In this document: in pieces, positions 21,277 through 30,990 of the stretch
Numbering within the stretch: the first letter of the stretch is position 1
How the letters are laid out: every line of letters starts with the position of its first letter
Source of the DNA: CSP1-4 sp963777975
GTDB taxonomy: Bacteria; Chloroflexota; Limnocylindria; Limnocylindrales; CSP1-4
Reading direction: 5' to 3'
Assembly (NCBI GenBank): GCA_963777975.1
Contig: CAVZSO010000008.1
Location: forward strand, 57,196-121,195
Length of the DNA stretch: 64,000 nt
Notes under the pieces: model-generated
The model's input: the letters and a program-made list of their open reading frames with translations, nothing else
Database searches by the model: none
What the model was told of the DNA's origin: nothing
Made by a program: the position numbers and the translations under genes

Positions 21277-21778
21277 GTGATCTGTCCGGTCTGCCACTTC
21301 GACAACATCGCCGGCTCCGATGACTGCGAGAACTGCGGTGCAGATCTGCGCTCGACCGGCCTGCCGACCAGCGCCGGGGGAGACGTCGGGGCGGCCCTGC
21401 TGACCGAGCACCTGGCCGAGCTCAATCCGCGCCAGCCGGTCGCGGTCAAGCCCGACGACGATGTCGCGGCAGCCGTGCGCCTGATGCAGGAGCATCGCAT
21501 CGGCTGCGTGGTCGTCGATTTCGGGCCGCCTGGTCGGCATCCTGACCGAGCGGGATGTCGTGCTCAAGCTGGCTGGCAAGCCGCTCGAGGGCGTACATGT
21601 CCAGGACGTCATGACGCCTGATCCGGTCGTCCTGCGTGGCGATGACACGATCGCGGTCGCCATCCACAAGATGGCCATGGGCGGCTTCCGACACATCCCA
21701 CTCGTCAGCGGCGGGCGGGCGACGGGGATCGTCTCCGCGCGCGACCTGTCACACCACCTCGTCACGCTGATCGGCTAG
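21277..21778 (+). CDS. zinc-ribbon plus CBS-domain protein
   Basis: Starts at GTG 21277, 20 bp after korB. The N-terminus CPVCHFDNIAGSDDCENCGA is a four-Cys zinc ribbon. Two CBS motifs follow: IGCVVVD then GILTERDVVLKLAGKPLEG, and VQDVMTPDPVVLRGDDTIA then GIVSARDLSHHLV. One indel near 21525. About 166 residues. With the CBS protein before korA it brackets the korAB operon, which suggests nucleotide-dependent control of that enzyme. Confidence 0.78.
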
Positions 21779-21788
21779 TCGCGCTCAC

Positions 21789-22691
21789 GTGCGACTGATC
21801 AGCGTCGCGGACAACGGGGAGGAACGCGTCGGGGTCGTGGTCGGCGAGCGAGCCACGCCGGCCGTGGCGATCATGAACAGCGGTCCCAAGACGATGGCCG
21901 ACTTGCTGGCGGGTGGCTCCGAGCTGCTGGAGAGCCTCCGGGTAGCGGCCGCGCAGCACAGCGAGGAGATTGGGAGGTCCGGCGCGCCGCTCGAGGCACT
22001 GACCATCCTGGCGCCAGTCCCACGGCCCGGCAAGATCGTGGCCATCGGCCTCAACTACCACGCCCACGCCATCGAGCAGAACGTCGAGCCGCCGAAGGCG
22101 CCGCTCATCTTCGCCAAATTCCCGACCAGCGTCATCGGGACCGGGGCGGCAATCACCTGGGATGCAGCGCTCACGTCCCAGGTCGACTACGAGGCCGAGC
22201 TCGCCGTCATCATCGGGCGCCGGGCGCGCGAGGTGGCCGAGGCGTCGGCGCTGGAGTACGTGCTCGGGTACACCTGCGGCAACGATGTCACCGCGCGCGA
22301 CCTCCAATACGGCGATCGACAGTGGGTCCGCGGCAAGAGCCTCGACACGTTCTGCCCGCTGGGTCCGTGGATGGTGACGCGCGACGAGATCCCTGACCCG
22401 CAGGCGCTTCGCATAGGCGCCACCGTTTCTGGCGAGGTGCTCCAGGACGGGCACACCCGAGACATGATCTTCAGCGTGGCCCAGATCATCGCCCATGCGT
22501 CGCGGGCGTTCACGCTCGAGCCGGGCGACGTGATCATGACCGGCACCCCGTCCGGGGTCGGGGTCTGGCGCGAGCCGAAGCGATTCCTGCGTGACGGTGA
22601 GGTCGTCGAGGTCGAGATCGAGGGCATCGGGGTGTTGCGCAATCCTTGCCACACGGCACGCCCGTCCGGGAGCGCTCCGCCGCCGGCCTGA
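21789..22691 (+). CDS. fumarylacetoacetate hydrolase family protein
   Basis: 300 residues, intact, GTG start 21789. It has the FAH fold signatures GLNYHAHAIEQN, DYEAELAVIIGRRAREV (metal-binding Glu pair), GNDVTARDLQYGDRQWVRGKSL-type block with Asp, and VIMTGTPSGVGVW. These point to an acylpyruvase, 2-oxo-hydratase or HHDD isomerase of aromatic catabolism. It is not the dedicated fumarylacetoacetase, which lies at 34650. It directly follows the zinc-ribbon/CBS gene on the same strand. Confidence 0.87.
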   Translation: MRLISVADNGEERVGVVVGERATPAVAIMNSGPKTMADLLAGGSELLESLRVAAAQHSEEIGRSGAPLEALTILAPVPRPGKIVAIGLNYHAHAIEQNVEPPKAPLIFAKFPTSVIGTGAAITWDAALTSQVDYEAELAVIIGRRAREVAEASALEYVLGYTCGNDVTARDLQYGDRQWVRGKSLDTFCPLGPWMVTRDEIPDPQALRIGATVSGEVLQDGHTRDMIFSVAQIIAHASRAFTLEPGDVIMTGTPSGVGVWREPKRFLRDGEVVEVEIEGIGVLRNPCHTARPSGSAPPPA

Positions 22692-22768
22692 CTCGCCGTC
22701 CCACGACCTCCGGCACTGTCCGGACCGGTACATTCGGTGGACGGCGCCACCAACGTCGCGGCCCCATC

Positions 22769-24403
22769 GTGGCGCTGATGCGCCTGCTCCGCCCGGTCGC
22801 CGATCCACGCTTCGTGCTCGACCCTGCCCGGCAGGGCCGGGAGCTGGCGTTCTTCCTGCGCTGGCTGACACCGGTCGTGCTCGGTTTCGCGATCGTCGAG
22901 CTGGTCGGTGCTGTCGAGTTCGACGCCTGGGGACCCGCGCTGACCGGCGTCGTGATGGCGACCTTTGCGATCTGGTGCCGATTCGTGGTTCGACCGTCAC
23001 TCGACAGCGGTTCGGTCGCTGATCAAGCGTTCGCGGTCGGGCTTGGCATGCTGGGCATCCACATCGTGGCGGTCGTCACCCAGCCGGCAGAATTCGGCGT
23101 CCTCGCTGCCGCGACCTCCCTGGCTGTCCTCTTCGCCCTTGCCTATGTCGACCGGGCGCGGCTGTTCGTGCTCATGGCGCTGGCCGGCGCATCGAGCGTG
23201 GTCTGCGTCGCCGTCATCGTGCTGACCGAGCGTGCCAGCCCCTTCCCGAGCTGGCTGAGCGACAGCCTCGCGGTGGCCGCGATGATCGCCGCGGCAGGCA
23301 TCGCCACGCTCCTGCTCTACCAGCTCGCTGGTCGGTTCAAGGACGCCCTCGGAGAGCTGAGCGGATTGGCCGCCATGTCCCGAGACCTGGCGCAGACGCT
23401 CGATCCAGCTGAGGTCGGACAACGCATGGCGCGCCATCTCGCGGACGCGATGGGTGCCGATGAGTGCGGCATCTGCGTCTGGGACGAGGCCGGCGACCGC
23501 CTGCTGACGGCCGGCTACCACCCCCCATCGCGCGCGGCCGAGATCGAACCGAGCTATCCGCTCGCCGACTATCCAGCCACGCGGCGGTTGCTCGAGACGG
23601 GCATCGAGATGGTGGTCGAGGTCGACGACCCCGCTGCGGACGCTGACGAGGTCGCCTACCTGCGCTCCATCTCTCAGCGCTCGATGGTCATGATCCCGCT
23701 CGTCGTCCGCGGTCGTGCCATCGGCTCCGTTGAGCTGACGACCGCCACCCAGGAACAATTCGATGGTCAACGGCTGGAGCTGGCCAAGGTCCTCGCTGGC
23801 GAGGCGGCCATCCTTCTCGACAACGCACGGCTCTACGAGGAGACTCGGGTTCGCGCGTTCAGCGACCCCCTGACCGGCCTGCCTAACGGCGCGCTCCTGG
23901 AAGACCGTGTCGAGCATGCCATCGTGCGGCTCGGTCGTCGGCCGGATGAGATGCTCGCGCTCTTGTACGTGGATATCGACGACTTCAAGCAGGTCAACGA
24001 CCAGTTCGGCCATGCCGGCGGCGACGAGCTCCTGGCCCAGGTCGCAGACCGACTGCGCTACACGACGCGGCCCGGGGACACGGCGGCGCGATTGCACGGC
24101 GATGAGTTCGCGGTCCTGCTCGAGGACCTGGCCGATCGTGCCGAGGCCGGGTTGGTTGCCGATCGCATCCTGACCGCTATGGCGGTCCCCTTCCGGGTCC
24201 GCAGCACGAGCGTGACCATGAGCGCGTCGATCGGCGTGGCCATCACCGGCGGCGCGGGTGAAGCGCTAGCCGCGACGAACTTCGATCGCATCCTCCAAGC
24301 CGCCGACTCTGCGATGTATACGGTCAAGCGGCGCGGCAAGGCGGGCCGGGCCGTCGCGCCGCCCTTTCCCTCGATCGCCGAGGTTCGCGCAGCCAGCGCC
24401 TAG
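22769..24403 (+). CDS. membrane GAF-GGDEF protein with altered HGDEF motif
   Basis: About 545 residues (GTG 22769 or ATG 22778). Six hydrophobic segments fill residues about 30-190. A GAF domain follows (AMGADECGICVWDEAGDRLL to VELTTATQEQF), then a GGDEF domain starting DPLTGLPNGALLEDRVEHA. The metal-binding DIDDFKQVNDQFGHAGGDEL segment is intact. The signature loop reads RLHGDEFAVLLEDL, so the first Gly of GGDEF is His. It may still be a diguanylate cyclase, or be inactive and act as a c-di-GMP or GTP sensor. No EAL domain. Confidence 0.8.
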   Translation: MALMRLLRPVADPRFVLDPARQGRELAFFLRWLTPVVLGFAIVELVGAVEFDAWGPALTGVVMATFAIWCRFVVRPSLDSGSVADQAFAVGLGMLGIHIVAVVTQPAEFGVLAAATSLAVLFALAYVDRARLFVLMALAGASSVVCVAVIVLTERASPFPSWLSDSLAVAAMIAAAGIATLLLYQLAGRFKDALGELSGLAAMSRDLAQTLDPAEVGQRMARHLADAMGADECGICVWDEAGDRLLTAGYHPPSRAAEIEPSYPLADYPATRRLLETGIEMVVEVDDPAADADEVAYLRSISQRSMVMIPLVVRGRAIGSVELTTATQEQFDGQRLELAKVLAGEAAILLDNARLYEETRVRAFSDPLTGLPNGALLEDRVEHAIVRLGRRPDEMLALLYVDIDDFKQVNDQFGHAGGDELLAQVADRLRYTTRPGDTAARLHGDEFAVLLEDLADRAEAGLVADRILTAMAVPFRVRSTSVTMSASIGVAITGGAGEALAATNFDRILQAADSAMYTVKRRGKAGRAVAPPFPSIAEVRAASA

Positions 24404-24491
24404 TCGGCGTTCGCTGGGTGGGGTCAGCGCGCGCGGCGGCCCGTAGGCGCCCTCGCGGGCGCGTCGGCCCCCTCGCGGCTAGGCTGAACCG

Positions 24492-25643
24492 GTGCGTCGG
24501 ATCGTCAACCTCGCTCTCTACACGGCGCTCGTGGTGCTCGTCGTCAGCGGTCTGCTGTGGCTCTTCCGCGGCCAGGTGCTCCGGCTGGCCGGCGTCAGCT
24601 TCGATACCGGTCCGGGCCGGCTCGGCGGGCTGGAGGTGCCGTCCGGCTACAGCGTGGAGCCGTTCGCGGCCGACCTCATCGGGCCGCGGTTCATGGCCAT
24701 CACCCCCGGAGGGACACTGCTCGTCGCGGAGCGCGGCAATGATCGTGTCGTAGCGCTGCCCGATCGCGACGGCGACGGGGTCGCCGATGAAACGGTCGTC
24801 GTCGGCAGCGGCTACGACGACGCCCACTCGCTCGCCTTCGCCGCCGACGGCACTCTGTACGTGGCTGGCAACGGCACGCTCTACGCCGTCGACCTCGGGC
24901 CCGATCTGCGCGAGCGCTCCCGGCGCGCCATCCTCGATCTGCCTGCCGACGGCGTCCACTCCACGAGGACGGTGGTCGAGCTGCCTGATGGCCATCTGCT
25001 GGTGAGCGTCGGGTCGAGCTGCAACGTGTGCTGGGAGGAGGATCCGCGACGGGCGGCCATCCTGATCGCCGACGCGGACGGCTCGAACTCCCGGGTCCTC
25101 ATGCACGGCCTGCGGAACGCGGTCGGCATCGCGGTCGACCCGGCGACGGGCACCGCCTGGGCGACCGTCAACGGCCGCGACATGCTGGGCGACGACGTGC
25201 CACCCGAGACGCTCTACCGGGTCGTGGATGGTGCGAACGCCGGCTGGCCTCGCTGCCACGCGGGCACGATCGTCGACCCGGACTTCGGCGCCCAGCCAGA
25301 TCCGAACACAGGCCTCGTGGGCTGCGATGGCGTGGTGATGCCGGCGGCCACCTTCCAGGCGCACATGGCGCCGCTCGGCATCGCCTTCTGGGACGACCAC
25401 GGCTACATCGCCTTCCACGGTTCCTGGAACCGCTCGACGAAGGTCGGCTACGCGGTCGGGCGCGTGCCCTGGTCCGCCGATGGACCATCCGGCGCGCTGG
25501 AACCGTTCCTGACCGGCTTCCTCGTCGACGCCAGCGACGACGCCAGCGGTCGACCGGCCGGCCTCATCGTCGGCAGCGACGGCGCGCTCTACGTCTCCGA
25601 TGACAAGGCCGGCGCGGTCTACCGGGTCACGCGGTCGCACTGA
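24492..25643 (+). CDS. PQQ-dependent sugar dehydrogenase-like beta-propeller
   Basis: 383 residues from GTG 24492. An N-terminal membrane anchor (about residues 4-25) is followed by a six-bladed propeller typical of soluble glucose/sorbosone dehydrogenases: GYSVEPFAADLIGPRFMAIT, LLVAERGNDRVVALPDRDGDG, HGLRNAVGIAVDPATGTAW, MAPLGIAFWDDHGYIAFHGS and a late PAGLIVGSDGALYVSDD. A pair SCNVCWEEDP is unusual. PQQ binding is inferred from family resemblance. It would act outside the cytoplasmic membrane. It overlaps the 3' end of the first anti-sigma gene by 17 bp. Confidence 0.83.
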   Translation: MRRIVNLALYTALVVLVVSGLLWLFRGQVLRLAGVSFDTGPGRLGGLEVPSGYSVEPFAADLIGPRFMAITPGGTLLVAERGNDRVVALPDRDGDGVADETVVVGSGYDDAHSLAFAADGTLYVAGNGTLYAVDLGPDLRERSRRAILDLPADGVHSTRTVVELPDGHLLVSVGSSCNVCWEEDPRRAAILIADADGSNSRVLMHGLRNAVGIAVDPATGTAWATVNGRDMLGDDVPPETLYRVVDGANAGWPRCHAGTIVDPDFGAQPDPNTGLVGCDGVVMPAATFQAHMAPLGIAFWDDHGYIAFHGSWNRSTKVGYAVGRVPWSADGPSGALEPFLTGFLVDASDDASGRPAGLIVGSDGALYVSDDKAGAVYRVTRSH

Positions 25644-27054
25644 GCAAGGAGGTCACCGAGGCGCCGGCCCGATAGGCACCGACCAAGCGCGGTTCGCCAC
25701 CGTCCGCGCTGACGACCCAAAGGTCGCCGACCTGGCCCTCGGCGGCTGGCCCCGAGAAGAGGATCCACCGGCTGTCAGGTGACCAGCGGGCGTCTGAGCC
25801 GTCCGCCACTTTGAACTTGTTCCCGCCATCCCTGTCGATGACGAAGACGCCGCCCTGGTCGCTGAATGCGATCCGCCGACCATCAGGTGACCAGGCGGGC
25901 GGCCCCACCTCGAGGCTCGTTCCTGCGAGCACGGAGCGCAGGCCATTGCCGACATCCACGGTTTGCAGGCTGGTCGACCCGAAGCAATTCGGAGGCTGAT
26001 CGCCTCCGCCGCATTCGTCGTACACGATGGCGATGGTCGATCCGTCAGGTGGCGAGGCCGGACTTCCGAACGTCGCCGCAGTGACATCGAGGAGATCGCG
26101 TACCGGCGCGCCGTCGGCTGGAACGACGAACAGGTGCTGATGCTGGATCACGGTCGGTGGATCCTCAGGGCGCTCCGCGTTGTTGCACGGCTGGCAACCC
26201 GCGACCGCTAGGGCCGCTCCGTCAGGCGACCATGGCGCGATCCACTGCAGCGACTGCGTCCCCGAGGGCATCGGAAGGATCCGCACGGTCTCGGCTTCGG
26301 CATCGAAGACGGCGATCGCGTCATCGACGCCCAGCTCCCCCTCCTGGCCCGGCACAGTAATACCGACCAGGCGCCTGCCCGCGAGCCGATCCCCCTGTGG
26401 CGACAGGACCCAGCCGTGGAAGTCGGGGTCGCCGGCCTTCTGGAACCTGGGAGGGCAGCAGACGAACGTGATGTCCTGGGCGGCCGCTGTGGGGCTGTCA
26501 ATGGTCCTCACGCGGTTCCCGATGTGCTCCGCGGCGATCAGCGCATGCTTGTGGTCGGCCGTCCATTGGAGGCTCCAGCCTCGGGAGCCAGTTCTCGCGG
26601 GCAGGGTTCCGAGGAGGGTTCGCTCGCCAGTGCCGGCGTCGACCGTATAGACACCGAGCGCGCCCTCCTTCCCGCGTTCGTAGGCAAGGATGAGGCCGCC
26701 GCCGAGCGGGCCGGAAGGTTCGGGTGACGCGGCGGAAGTCGAACTATCGGGTGTTCTCGGCGAGTCGGTCGGTGCGGAGCGATCGGATGGCGACACGCCG
26801 ATGATGCCCGCGTCGGATGGGCGGCCGAGGACGGCGAAGCCGACGACGGCCATGAGCGCGAGGGCCACGAGGACCGCGGCCCAGCGAACGGAGCTGGACA
26901 TGATGGTGGGCCTCCGAGGGAAGCGCCACGCAGGTCGCTGGGGTTGGCGTTCGATCCGGTCCGCGACGTCGAGGACGACGCGGTCCGAGACCTCAGTCGG
27001 GCCGTCAGTGAGCCAGAGGTCGAGCAGGCGATCGATGTCACGTTCGTGCGTCAT
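25627..27054 (-). CDS. module 1 putative anti-sigma factor with PD40 beta-propeller
   Basis: 475 residues, intact. The cytoplasmic N-terminus (1-55) has the array signature ERDIDRLLDLWLTDGPTEV and QPQRPAWRFPRRPT. One TM segment (about 58-75) is followed by a Ser/Pro linker and an extracytoplasmic beta-propeller with WSPDGAALAVAG, WSPDGRRIAFSDQGG and WSPDSRWILFSGPA repeats of the TolB/PD40 type. There is no zinc-binding HxxxCxxC motif, so it is not a classical ZAS anti-sigma. The start overlaps the sigma-1 stop by 4 nt (ATGA). Anti-sigma function is inferred from this layout, repeated seven times. Confidence 0.72.
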   Translation of the reverse strand: MTHERDIDRLLDLWLTDGPTEVSDRVVLDVADRIERQPQRPAWRFPRRPTIMSSSVRWAAVLVALALMAVVGFAVLGRPSDAGIIGVSPSDRSAPTDSPRTPDSSTSAASPEPSGPLGGGLILAYERGKEGALGVYTVDAGTGERTLLGTLPARTGSRGWSLQWTADHKHALIAAEHIGNRVRTIDSPTAAAQDITFVCCPPRFQKAGDPDFHGWVLSPQGDRLAGRRLVGITVPGQEGELGVDDAIAVFDAEAETVRILPMPSGTQSLQWIAPWSPDGAALAVAGCQPCNNAERPEDPPTVIQHQHLFVVPADGAPVRDLLDVTAATFGSPASPPDGSTIAIVYDECGGGDQPPNCFGSTSLQTVDVGNGLRSVLAGTSLEVGPPAWSPDGRRIAFSDQGGVFVIDRDGGNKFKVADGSDARWSPDSRWILFSGPAAEGQVGDLWVVSADGGEPRLVGAYRAGASVTSLLSATA

Positions 27055-27629
27055 GCCGAACGACCTCCGATGGCGACGGTCCGAGCATCCGCCTCGAGGG
27101 CGGCCCGCATGGCGCGGTGGGCATGGTGGAGTCGGGAGCGGGCCGTGCCCGGCGGGATGCCGAGCGTGTCGGCGATCTCAGCCGGGCTGTAGCCCAAGTA
27201 GTGGTTCATGACGAGGATCGCCCGTTGGTCGGGCGGCAGCCGTCGGAACCCGCGTGCGAGCTGATCGCGATCGGCCACGGACAGGGTCGTATCGGGGCCC
27301 TCCGGACCGTCGACCGGGAGGATCTGGAGGTTGACGAGGCGACGGCGTTCGCGGGTCGCGTGAGCGATGCAGGTGTTGACGAGCACCTTGTGCAGCCAGG
27401 CGTCGAAGCGGTCCGCATCGCGGAGCCCTCGCAGGTCTCGCCAGGCGATGACCAGCGCATCCTGCAGGGCATCCTCGGCCCGATCGACGTCACGCAGCAC
27501 GCGGTAGGCGATGGCGAAGAGCCGGTCGCTGCGGCCACGGATCAGGTCAACGTACGCATCCCGATCCCCGGCCTGGGCCTGCTCCACGAGATCGCGATCC
27601 ACCCGTCTCGCTCCCCGAATGGCGTCCAT
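27051..27629 (-). CDS. module 1 ECF sigma factor
   Basis: About 190 residues: region 2 (DRLFAIAYRVLRDVDRAEDA and LVIAWRDLRGLRDADRFDAW) and region 4 (RGFRRLPPDQRAILVMNHYL, PAEIADTLGIPPGTARSRLH). ATG 27629 is possible. GTG 27602 has a better ribosome site (GGGGAGCGA) and aligns with the starts of sigma-2 and sigma-3. A promoter-like motif lies at 27648-27678. It is translationally coupled to its putative anti-sigma factor. Confidence 0.9.
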   Translation of the reverse strand: MDAIRGARRVDRDLVEQAQAGDRDAYVDLIRGRSDRLFAIAYRVLRDVDRAEDALQDALVIAWRDLRGLRDADRFDAWLHKVLVNTCIAHATRERRRLVNLQILPVDGPEGPDTTLSVADRDQLARGFRRLPPDQRAILVMNHYLGYSPAEIADTLGIPPGTARSRLHHAHRAMRAALEADARTVAIGGRSA

Positions 27630-27647
27630 CGGGGACGCCGTCCACTC

Positions 27648-27678
27648 CTAACGGTCGTGCCGTAGGGCGCGTCGTTCA
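27648..27678 (-). promoter_or_regulatory. array-type promoter before sigma-1
   Basis: On the minus strand: TTGAACG (-35-like), 19-nt spacer, CGTTAGG (-10-like). The same two boxes at the same spacing occur before sigma-2, -3, -4 and -6, so an ECF sigma of the array probably reads it. Confidence 0.6.
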
Positions 27679-27708
27679 ATCTTGGCGCTCGGGAGTCGGA
27701 ACGAGAAG

Positions 27709-27732
27709 GGCCCGTCGGTCGCCCGACGGGCC
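27709..27732 (-). terminator. hairpin downstream of module 2
   Basis: GGCCCGTCGG pairs perfectly with CCGACGGGCC around a 4-nt loop (TCGC on the plus strand). On the minus strand it is followed by CTTCTCGTT, a weak U-rich tail. It lies 20 bp after the module 2 anti-sigma stop and before the sigma-1 promoter, a good place for an intrinsic terminator. Confidence 0.6.
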
Positions 27733-27751
27733 TCTTGTCTGGACGCGCGGG

Positions 27752-29082
27752 CTACTTGAAGTCGAACGACTTCACGATCGGCATCGCCTGAGCGACCAAC
27801 TCGTCGAACCGCGACGGATCCGACGAGTCGTCAATGAATATGGCGACGACATCACCTTCGCCAAGATCCAGGAGGAGCAGGCGCCATCGCTCTGGAGCCG
27901 ACATCCGCCAATCCCAACCTTCGCCACTTGTCTGATCGGCTTCATGCAGGACGGGCGCGCTGGGGACGCCCATCCCCGGGCACTCCTGGTCCCACATTGA
28001 CGAGAGGGCGACGTCGACGAACGTGCCCTGATATCCGTCGATCACGATCGACTCGGGCTGGCTGACCTCGAGGCTTGGCTGCCGGGTGATCCAGCCGACG
28101 AGGTCGTCGACGGTGCGACCGACGCCAGGTTGCTCGCCCTCGGTGCATGCGGCGTCCTGGGTCGAGATGACAGGGTCGGTGAACACGTAGATCCCGTGGT
28201 ACGGAGTGTCGGACGAGGGACTCTTTGCGTAGTCTCTGGACGGCATCAGGGTGAGCGAGTTCGGGAAGTCGCCTTGGTTCGCCCAACCATCAGGGACCGC
28301 GTAGCTAACGGCACCGAACTCCGGACCCCACTCCGCGCCCGGACCAGCCGCGGCGCGATGTATTGCGACTTGTAGGTGCCGGCATCGACGTCGCCCAGGC
28401 AGCCGTCCTGGGCGTTCTTACATCCGACCAGCTGCCACACGCCGGGCACGGCTTCTGATCGGGCCACGCAGTCATCCCGGTCGGCTGTGATTGTCAGAGT
28501 CCGGCCACTCGGTGAGAGCAACCACGAGTAAAGACCGATGTCGCCCGTGTTGCAGGCGCCATCACTTAGCATCGACTCCAGTCGAAACTGCCCGTCAAAG
28601 GCCGCCGCTGCCGATGAGGTCAGGACGGGGTCTGGCCATGTGTTCGACTGCGCTAGTTCGAAGCTGTTCTCCGCGAAGAGAATCGCCGTGCCGGCGTCGG
28701 CTTCGACGAGGGCGCTGTTATCGCCGATCCAGCGGGCGCGGAGCTCGGTCGGGATGGACGCGCCGGCGCCGGCGGAGCCGCTGGGCGACGGGCGCGTGCT
28801 CGGGGATGCGCCGACACCCGAGTCGGATGGGCGGCCGAGGACGGCGAAGCCGACCACGGCGATGAGGACGACGGCCGCGGCGGCCGCGATCCAGCGAAGT
28901 GAACCGTTCATGTCGGGAAGCCTCCGAAGGAGGCGCGGTGCGACGGCCTGGGGCTGGCGCTCCACGCGATCGAAGGTCGACTGGTAGACGCGATCCGGCA
29001 TCTCGTTGACGCCGTCGGTCAGCCAGTGCTCGAGGACGCGCTCGATGTCACGGTCGCGTGTCATGTCACGGTCTCGTGTCAT
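27752..29082 (-). CDS. module 2 putative anti-sigma factor
   Basis: About 443 residues, one indel near 28270. The N-terminus repeats MTRDRD twice, from an 18-bp direct repeat, then reads IERVLEHWLTDGVNEMPDRV. A TM segment (WIAAAAAVVLIAVVGFAVLG) and a Ser/Pro linker follow. The long extracytoplasmic part has four Cys in the middle (SDGACNTG, RDDCVAR, GCKNAQDGCLGD) that may form disulfides. A C-terminal domain shares the pattern PIVKSFDFK with module 3 (PIVESSDFN), so the two sensors are partly homologous. The ATGA overlap with sigma-2 is kept. Confidence 0.68.
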
Positions 29083-29635
29083 GCGGAACGTCCTCCGATC
29101 GCGATCGCGCGGGCGTCGGCCTCGAGAGCGGCACGCATCGCGCGGTGGGCATGGTGGAGTCGGGAGCGGACCGTGCCAGCCGGGATGCCGAGCGACTCGG
29201 CGATCTCGGCCGGCTCGTATCCGGCGAAGTGGCGCAGCACGAGGATGGCGCGCTGCTCGGAAGGCAAACGTCGGAAGCCGCGCTCCAGCTGGTCCCGGTC
29301 GGCGACGGACGGTACTCGTCGGTGCCGGTCGGGAGATCGGTCGGGAGCACGCGGAGGTTGGCGACGAGGCGGCGCTCACGCGTCGCCTCGGAGACGCACG
29401 ATCGGACGAGAAGGCGGTGCAGCCACGCGTCGAAACGGTCCGGATCGCGGAGTCCGGGCAGGTCACGCCAGGCGATCACCAGTGCGTCCTGCACGGCATC
29501 CTCGGTCCGATCGACGTCGCGGAGGATGCGCTGCGCGATGGCGAAGAGCCGGTCACCGCGAGCGCGGATCAGGTCGGCGTACGCCTCCCGGTCCCCGTTT
29601 CGTGCCGGCTCCACGAGATCGCGATCCACCTGCAT
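29079..29635 (-). CDS. module 2 ECF sigma factor
   Basis: About 185 residues from ATG 29635 (MQVDRDLVEPARNGDREAY). Region 2 reads DRLFAIAQRILRDVDRTEDA and region 4 reads SEQRAILVLRHFAGYEPAEI with GIPAGTVRSRLHHAHRAM. One indel near 29310 separates the two regions. GAGGGA precedes the ATG. The array-type promoter is at 29674-29704. hppD is transcribed divergently from the same intergenic region. Confidence 0.88.
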
Positions 29636-29673
29636 CGTCCCTCAACGGCGCTCAGCGGGGCGCCGGTCCGACC

Positions 29674-29704
29674 CCTATGGGAGACCGAGGCGCGGCGGCG
29701 TTCA
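29674..29704 (-). promoter_or_regulatory. array-type promoter before sigma-2
   Basis: Minus strand TTGAACG, 19-nt spacer, CATAGG. Identical -35 and spacing to the sigma-1 and sigma-3 promoters. Confidence 0.62.
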
Positions 29705-29778
29705 ATCTTCCACCACAGGCGTACGATGACGGTCACGATCGCGCACGCCGCGACGACGGGAACGAGGAGTCGAGCCCG

Positions 29779-30951
29779 ATGACAGAAACGATCTCCCGTG
29801 GGGCCGCCAACCAGACCGGCGCCCACATCGACACCGACGCCTACGACAAGGCGCAGGACTTCCTGCCGCTCAACGGCATCGACCACGTCGAATTCTGGGT
29901 CGGCAACGCCCGCCAGGCGGCCAACTACTTCCGAGCGCTATGGGGCTTCACGCCGATCGCCTATGCGGGCCTTGAGACGGGCGTCCGAGACCGAACGATG
30001 TACGTCATGCGTCAGAACGAGATCACGTTCGTCCTGACCGGTGCACTCTCACCCGACGGGGAGATCGCCGAGCATGTCCATCGCCACGGCGATGGTGTCC
30101 ATGACATCGCCTTCGCCGTCGACGACGTCCGATCGGCCTGGCGCGAGACGACCAGCCGAGGCGCGCGCTCCTACCTGGAGTACGCCGAGGCCGGTTCGGA
30201 GGAGGACGGCACCCTCCGTCGCAGCGCGATCCACACCTACGGCGAAGTCATCCACTCGTTCATCGACCGGAGCGATTACCACGGCGCGTTCGCTCCAGGC
30301 TTCCGGCAGATCAAGAAGCCGGCACGGGCGGCGACGGGTCTCTCGCTCCTCGAGATCGACCACTGCGTCGGCAATGTCGAGCTCGGCGACATGAACCGAT
30401 ACGTCGACTTCTACCGTGACGTCCTCGGGCTTCGCCCAGCTCATCCACTACGACGACAAGGTCATCCACACCGAGTACCGCGCGCTCATGTCCAAGGTCA
30501 TGACCAACGGCAACGGGCGCATCAAGTTCCCCATCAACGAACCGGCCGCGGGCAAGAAGAAGAGCCAGATCCAGGAGTTCCTCGACTACTACCTCGATGC
30601 CGGCACGCAGCACATCGCGCTGCGCACCGACGACATCGTGGCCACGGTGCGGCAGCTGCGCGAGAACGGCGTCGCAGTTCCTCGGCCTGCCGCACGAGTA
30701 CTACGCGACGCTGGCCGACCGCGTCGGCGACGTTGGCGTGCCCATCGAGACGCTCGAGGAGCTGGGCATCGAGGCCGATCGCGACGAGGAGGGCTACCTG
30801 CTCCAGATCTTCACGCGGCCGGTCCAGGATCGGCCGACGTTCTTCTTCGAGATCATCGAGCGGCACGGCTCACGAGGCTTCGGGGTCGGCAACTTCAAGG
30901 CGCTCTTCGAGGCCATCGAGCGGGAGCAGGAGAAGCGCGGGAATCTCGTAG
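29779..30951 (+). CDS. hppD: 4-hydroxyphenylpyruvate dioxygenase
   Basis: It converts 4-hydroxyphenylpyruvate to homogentisate with Fe(II). Iron ligands are visible: His in SLLEIDHCVGNVELGDMNRY, His in AGTQHIALRTDDI and Glu in RPTFFFEIIERHGSRGFGVG. The N-terminal vicinal-oxygen-chelate half starts GIDHVEFWVGNARQAANYF. ATG 29779 has a GAGGAG ribosome site. Frame breaks lie near 30427 and 30680. A last small indel would place the stop at TAG 30949-30951, right after the usual KRGNL ending and before a small hairpin; as read the frame continues to 31025. It belongs with fumarylacetoacetase and hmgA further right. Confidence 0.93.
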   Translation: MTETISRGAANQTGAHIDTDAYDKAQDFLPLNGIDHVEFWVGNARQAANYFRALWGFTPIAYAGLETGVRDRTMYVMRQNEITFVLTGALSPDGEIAEHVHRHGDGVHDIAFAVDDVRSAWRETTSRGARSYLEYAEAGSEEDGTLRRSAIHTYGEVIHSFIDRSDYHGAFAPGFRQIKKPARAATGLSLLEIDHCVGNVELGDMNRYVDFYRDVLGLRPAHPLRRQGHPHRVPRAHVQGHDQRQRAHQVPHQRTGRGQEEEPDPGVPRLLPRCRHAAHRAAHRRHRGHGAAAARERRRSSSACRTSTTRRWPTASATLACPSRRSRSWASRPIATRRATCSRSSRGRSRIGRRSSSRSSSGTAHEASGSATSRRSSRPSSGSRRSAGIS

Positions 30952-30990
30952 CGGGAGACTCCCGCGCTGACCGGGTGCCGGGCCGCCGGG

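Noticed and set aside
30951..30965. Hairpin after hppD as a terminator
   Set aside because: Only a 5-bp stem and no T-run; mentioned only as support for the stop position.
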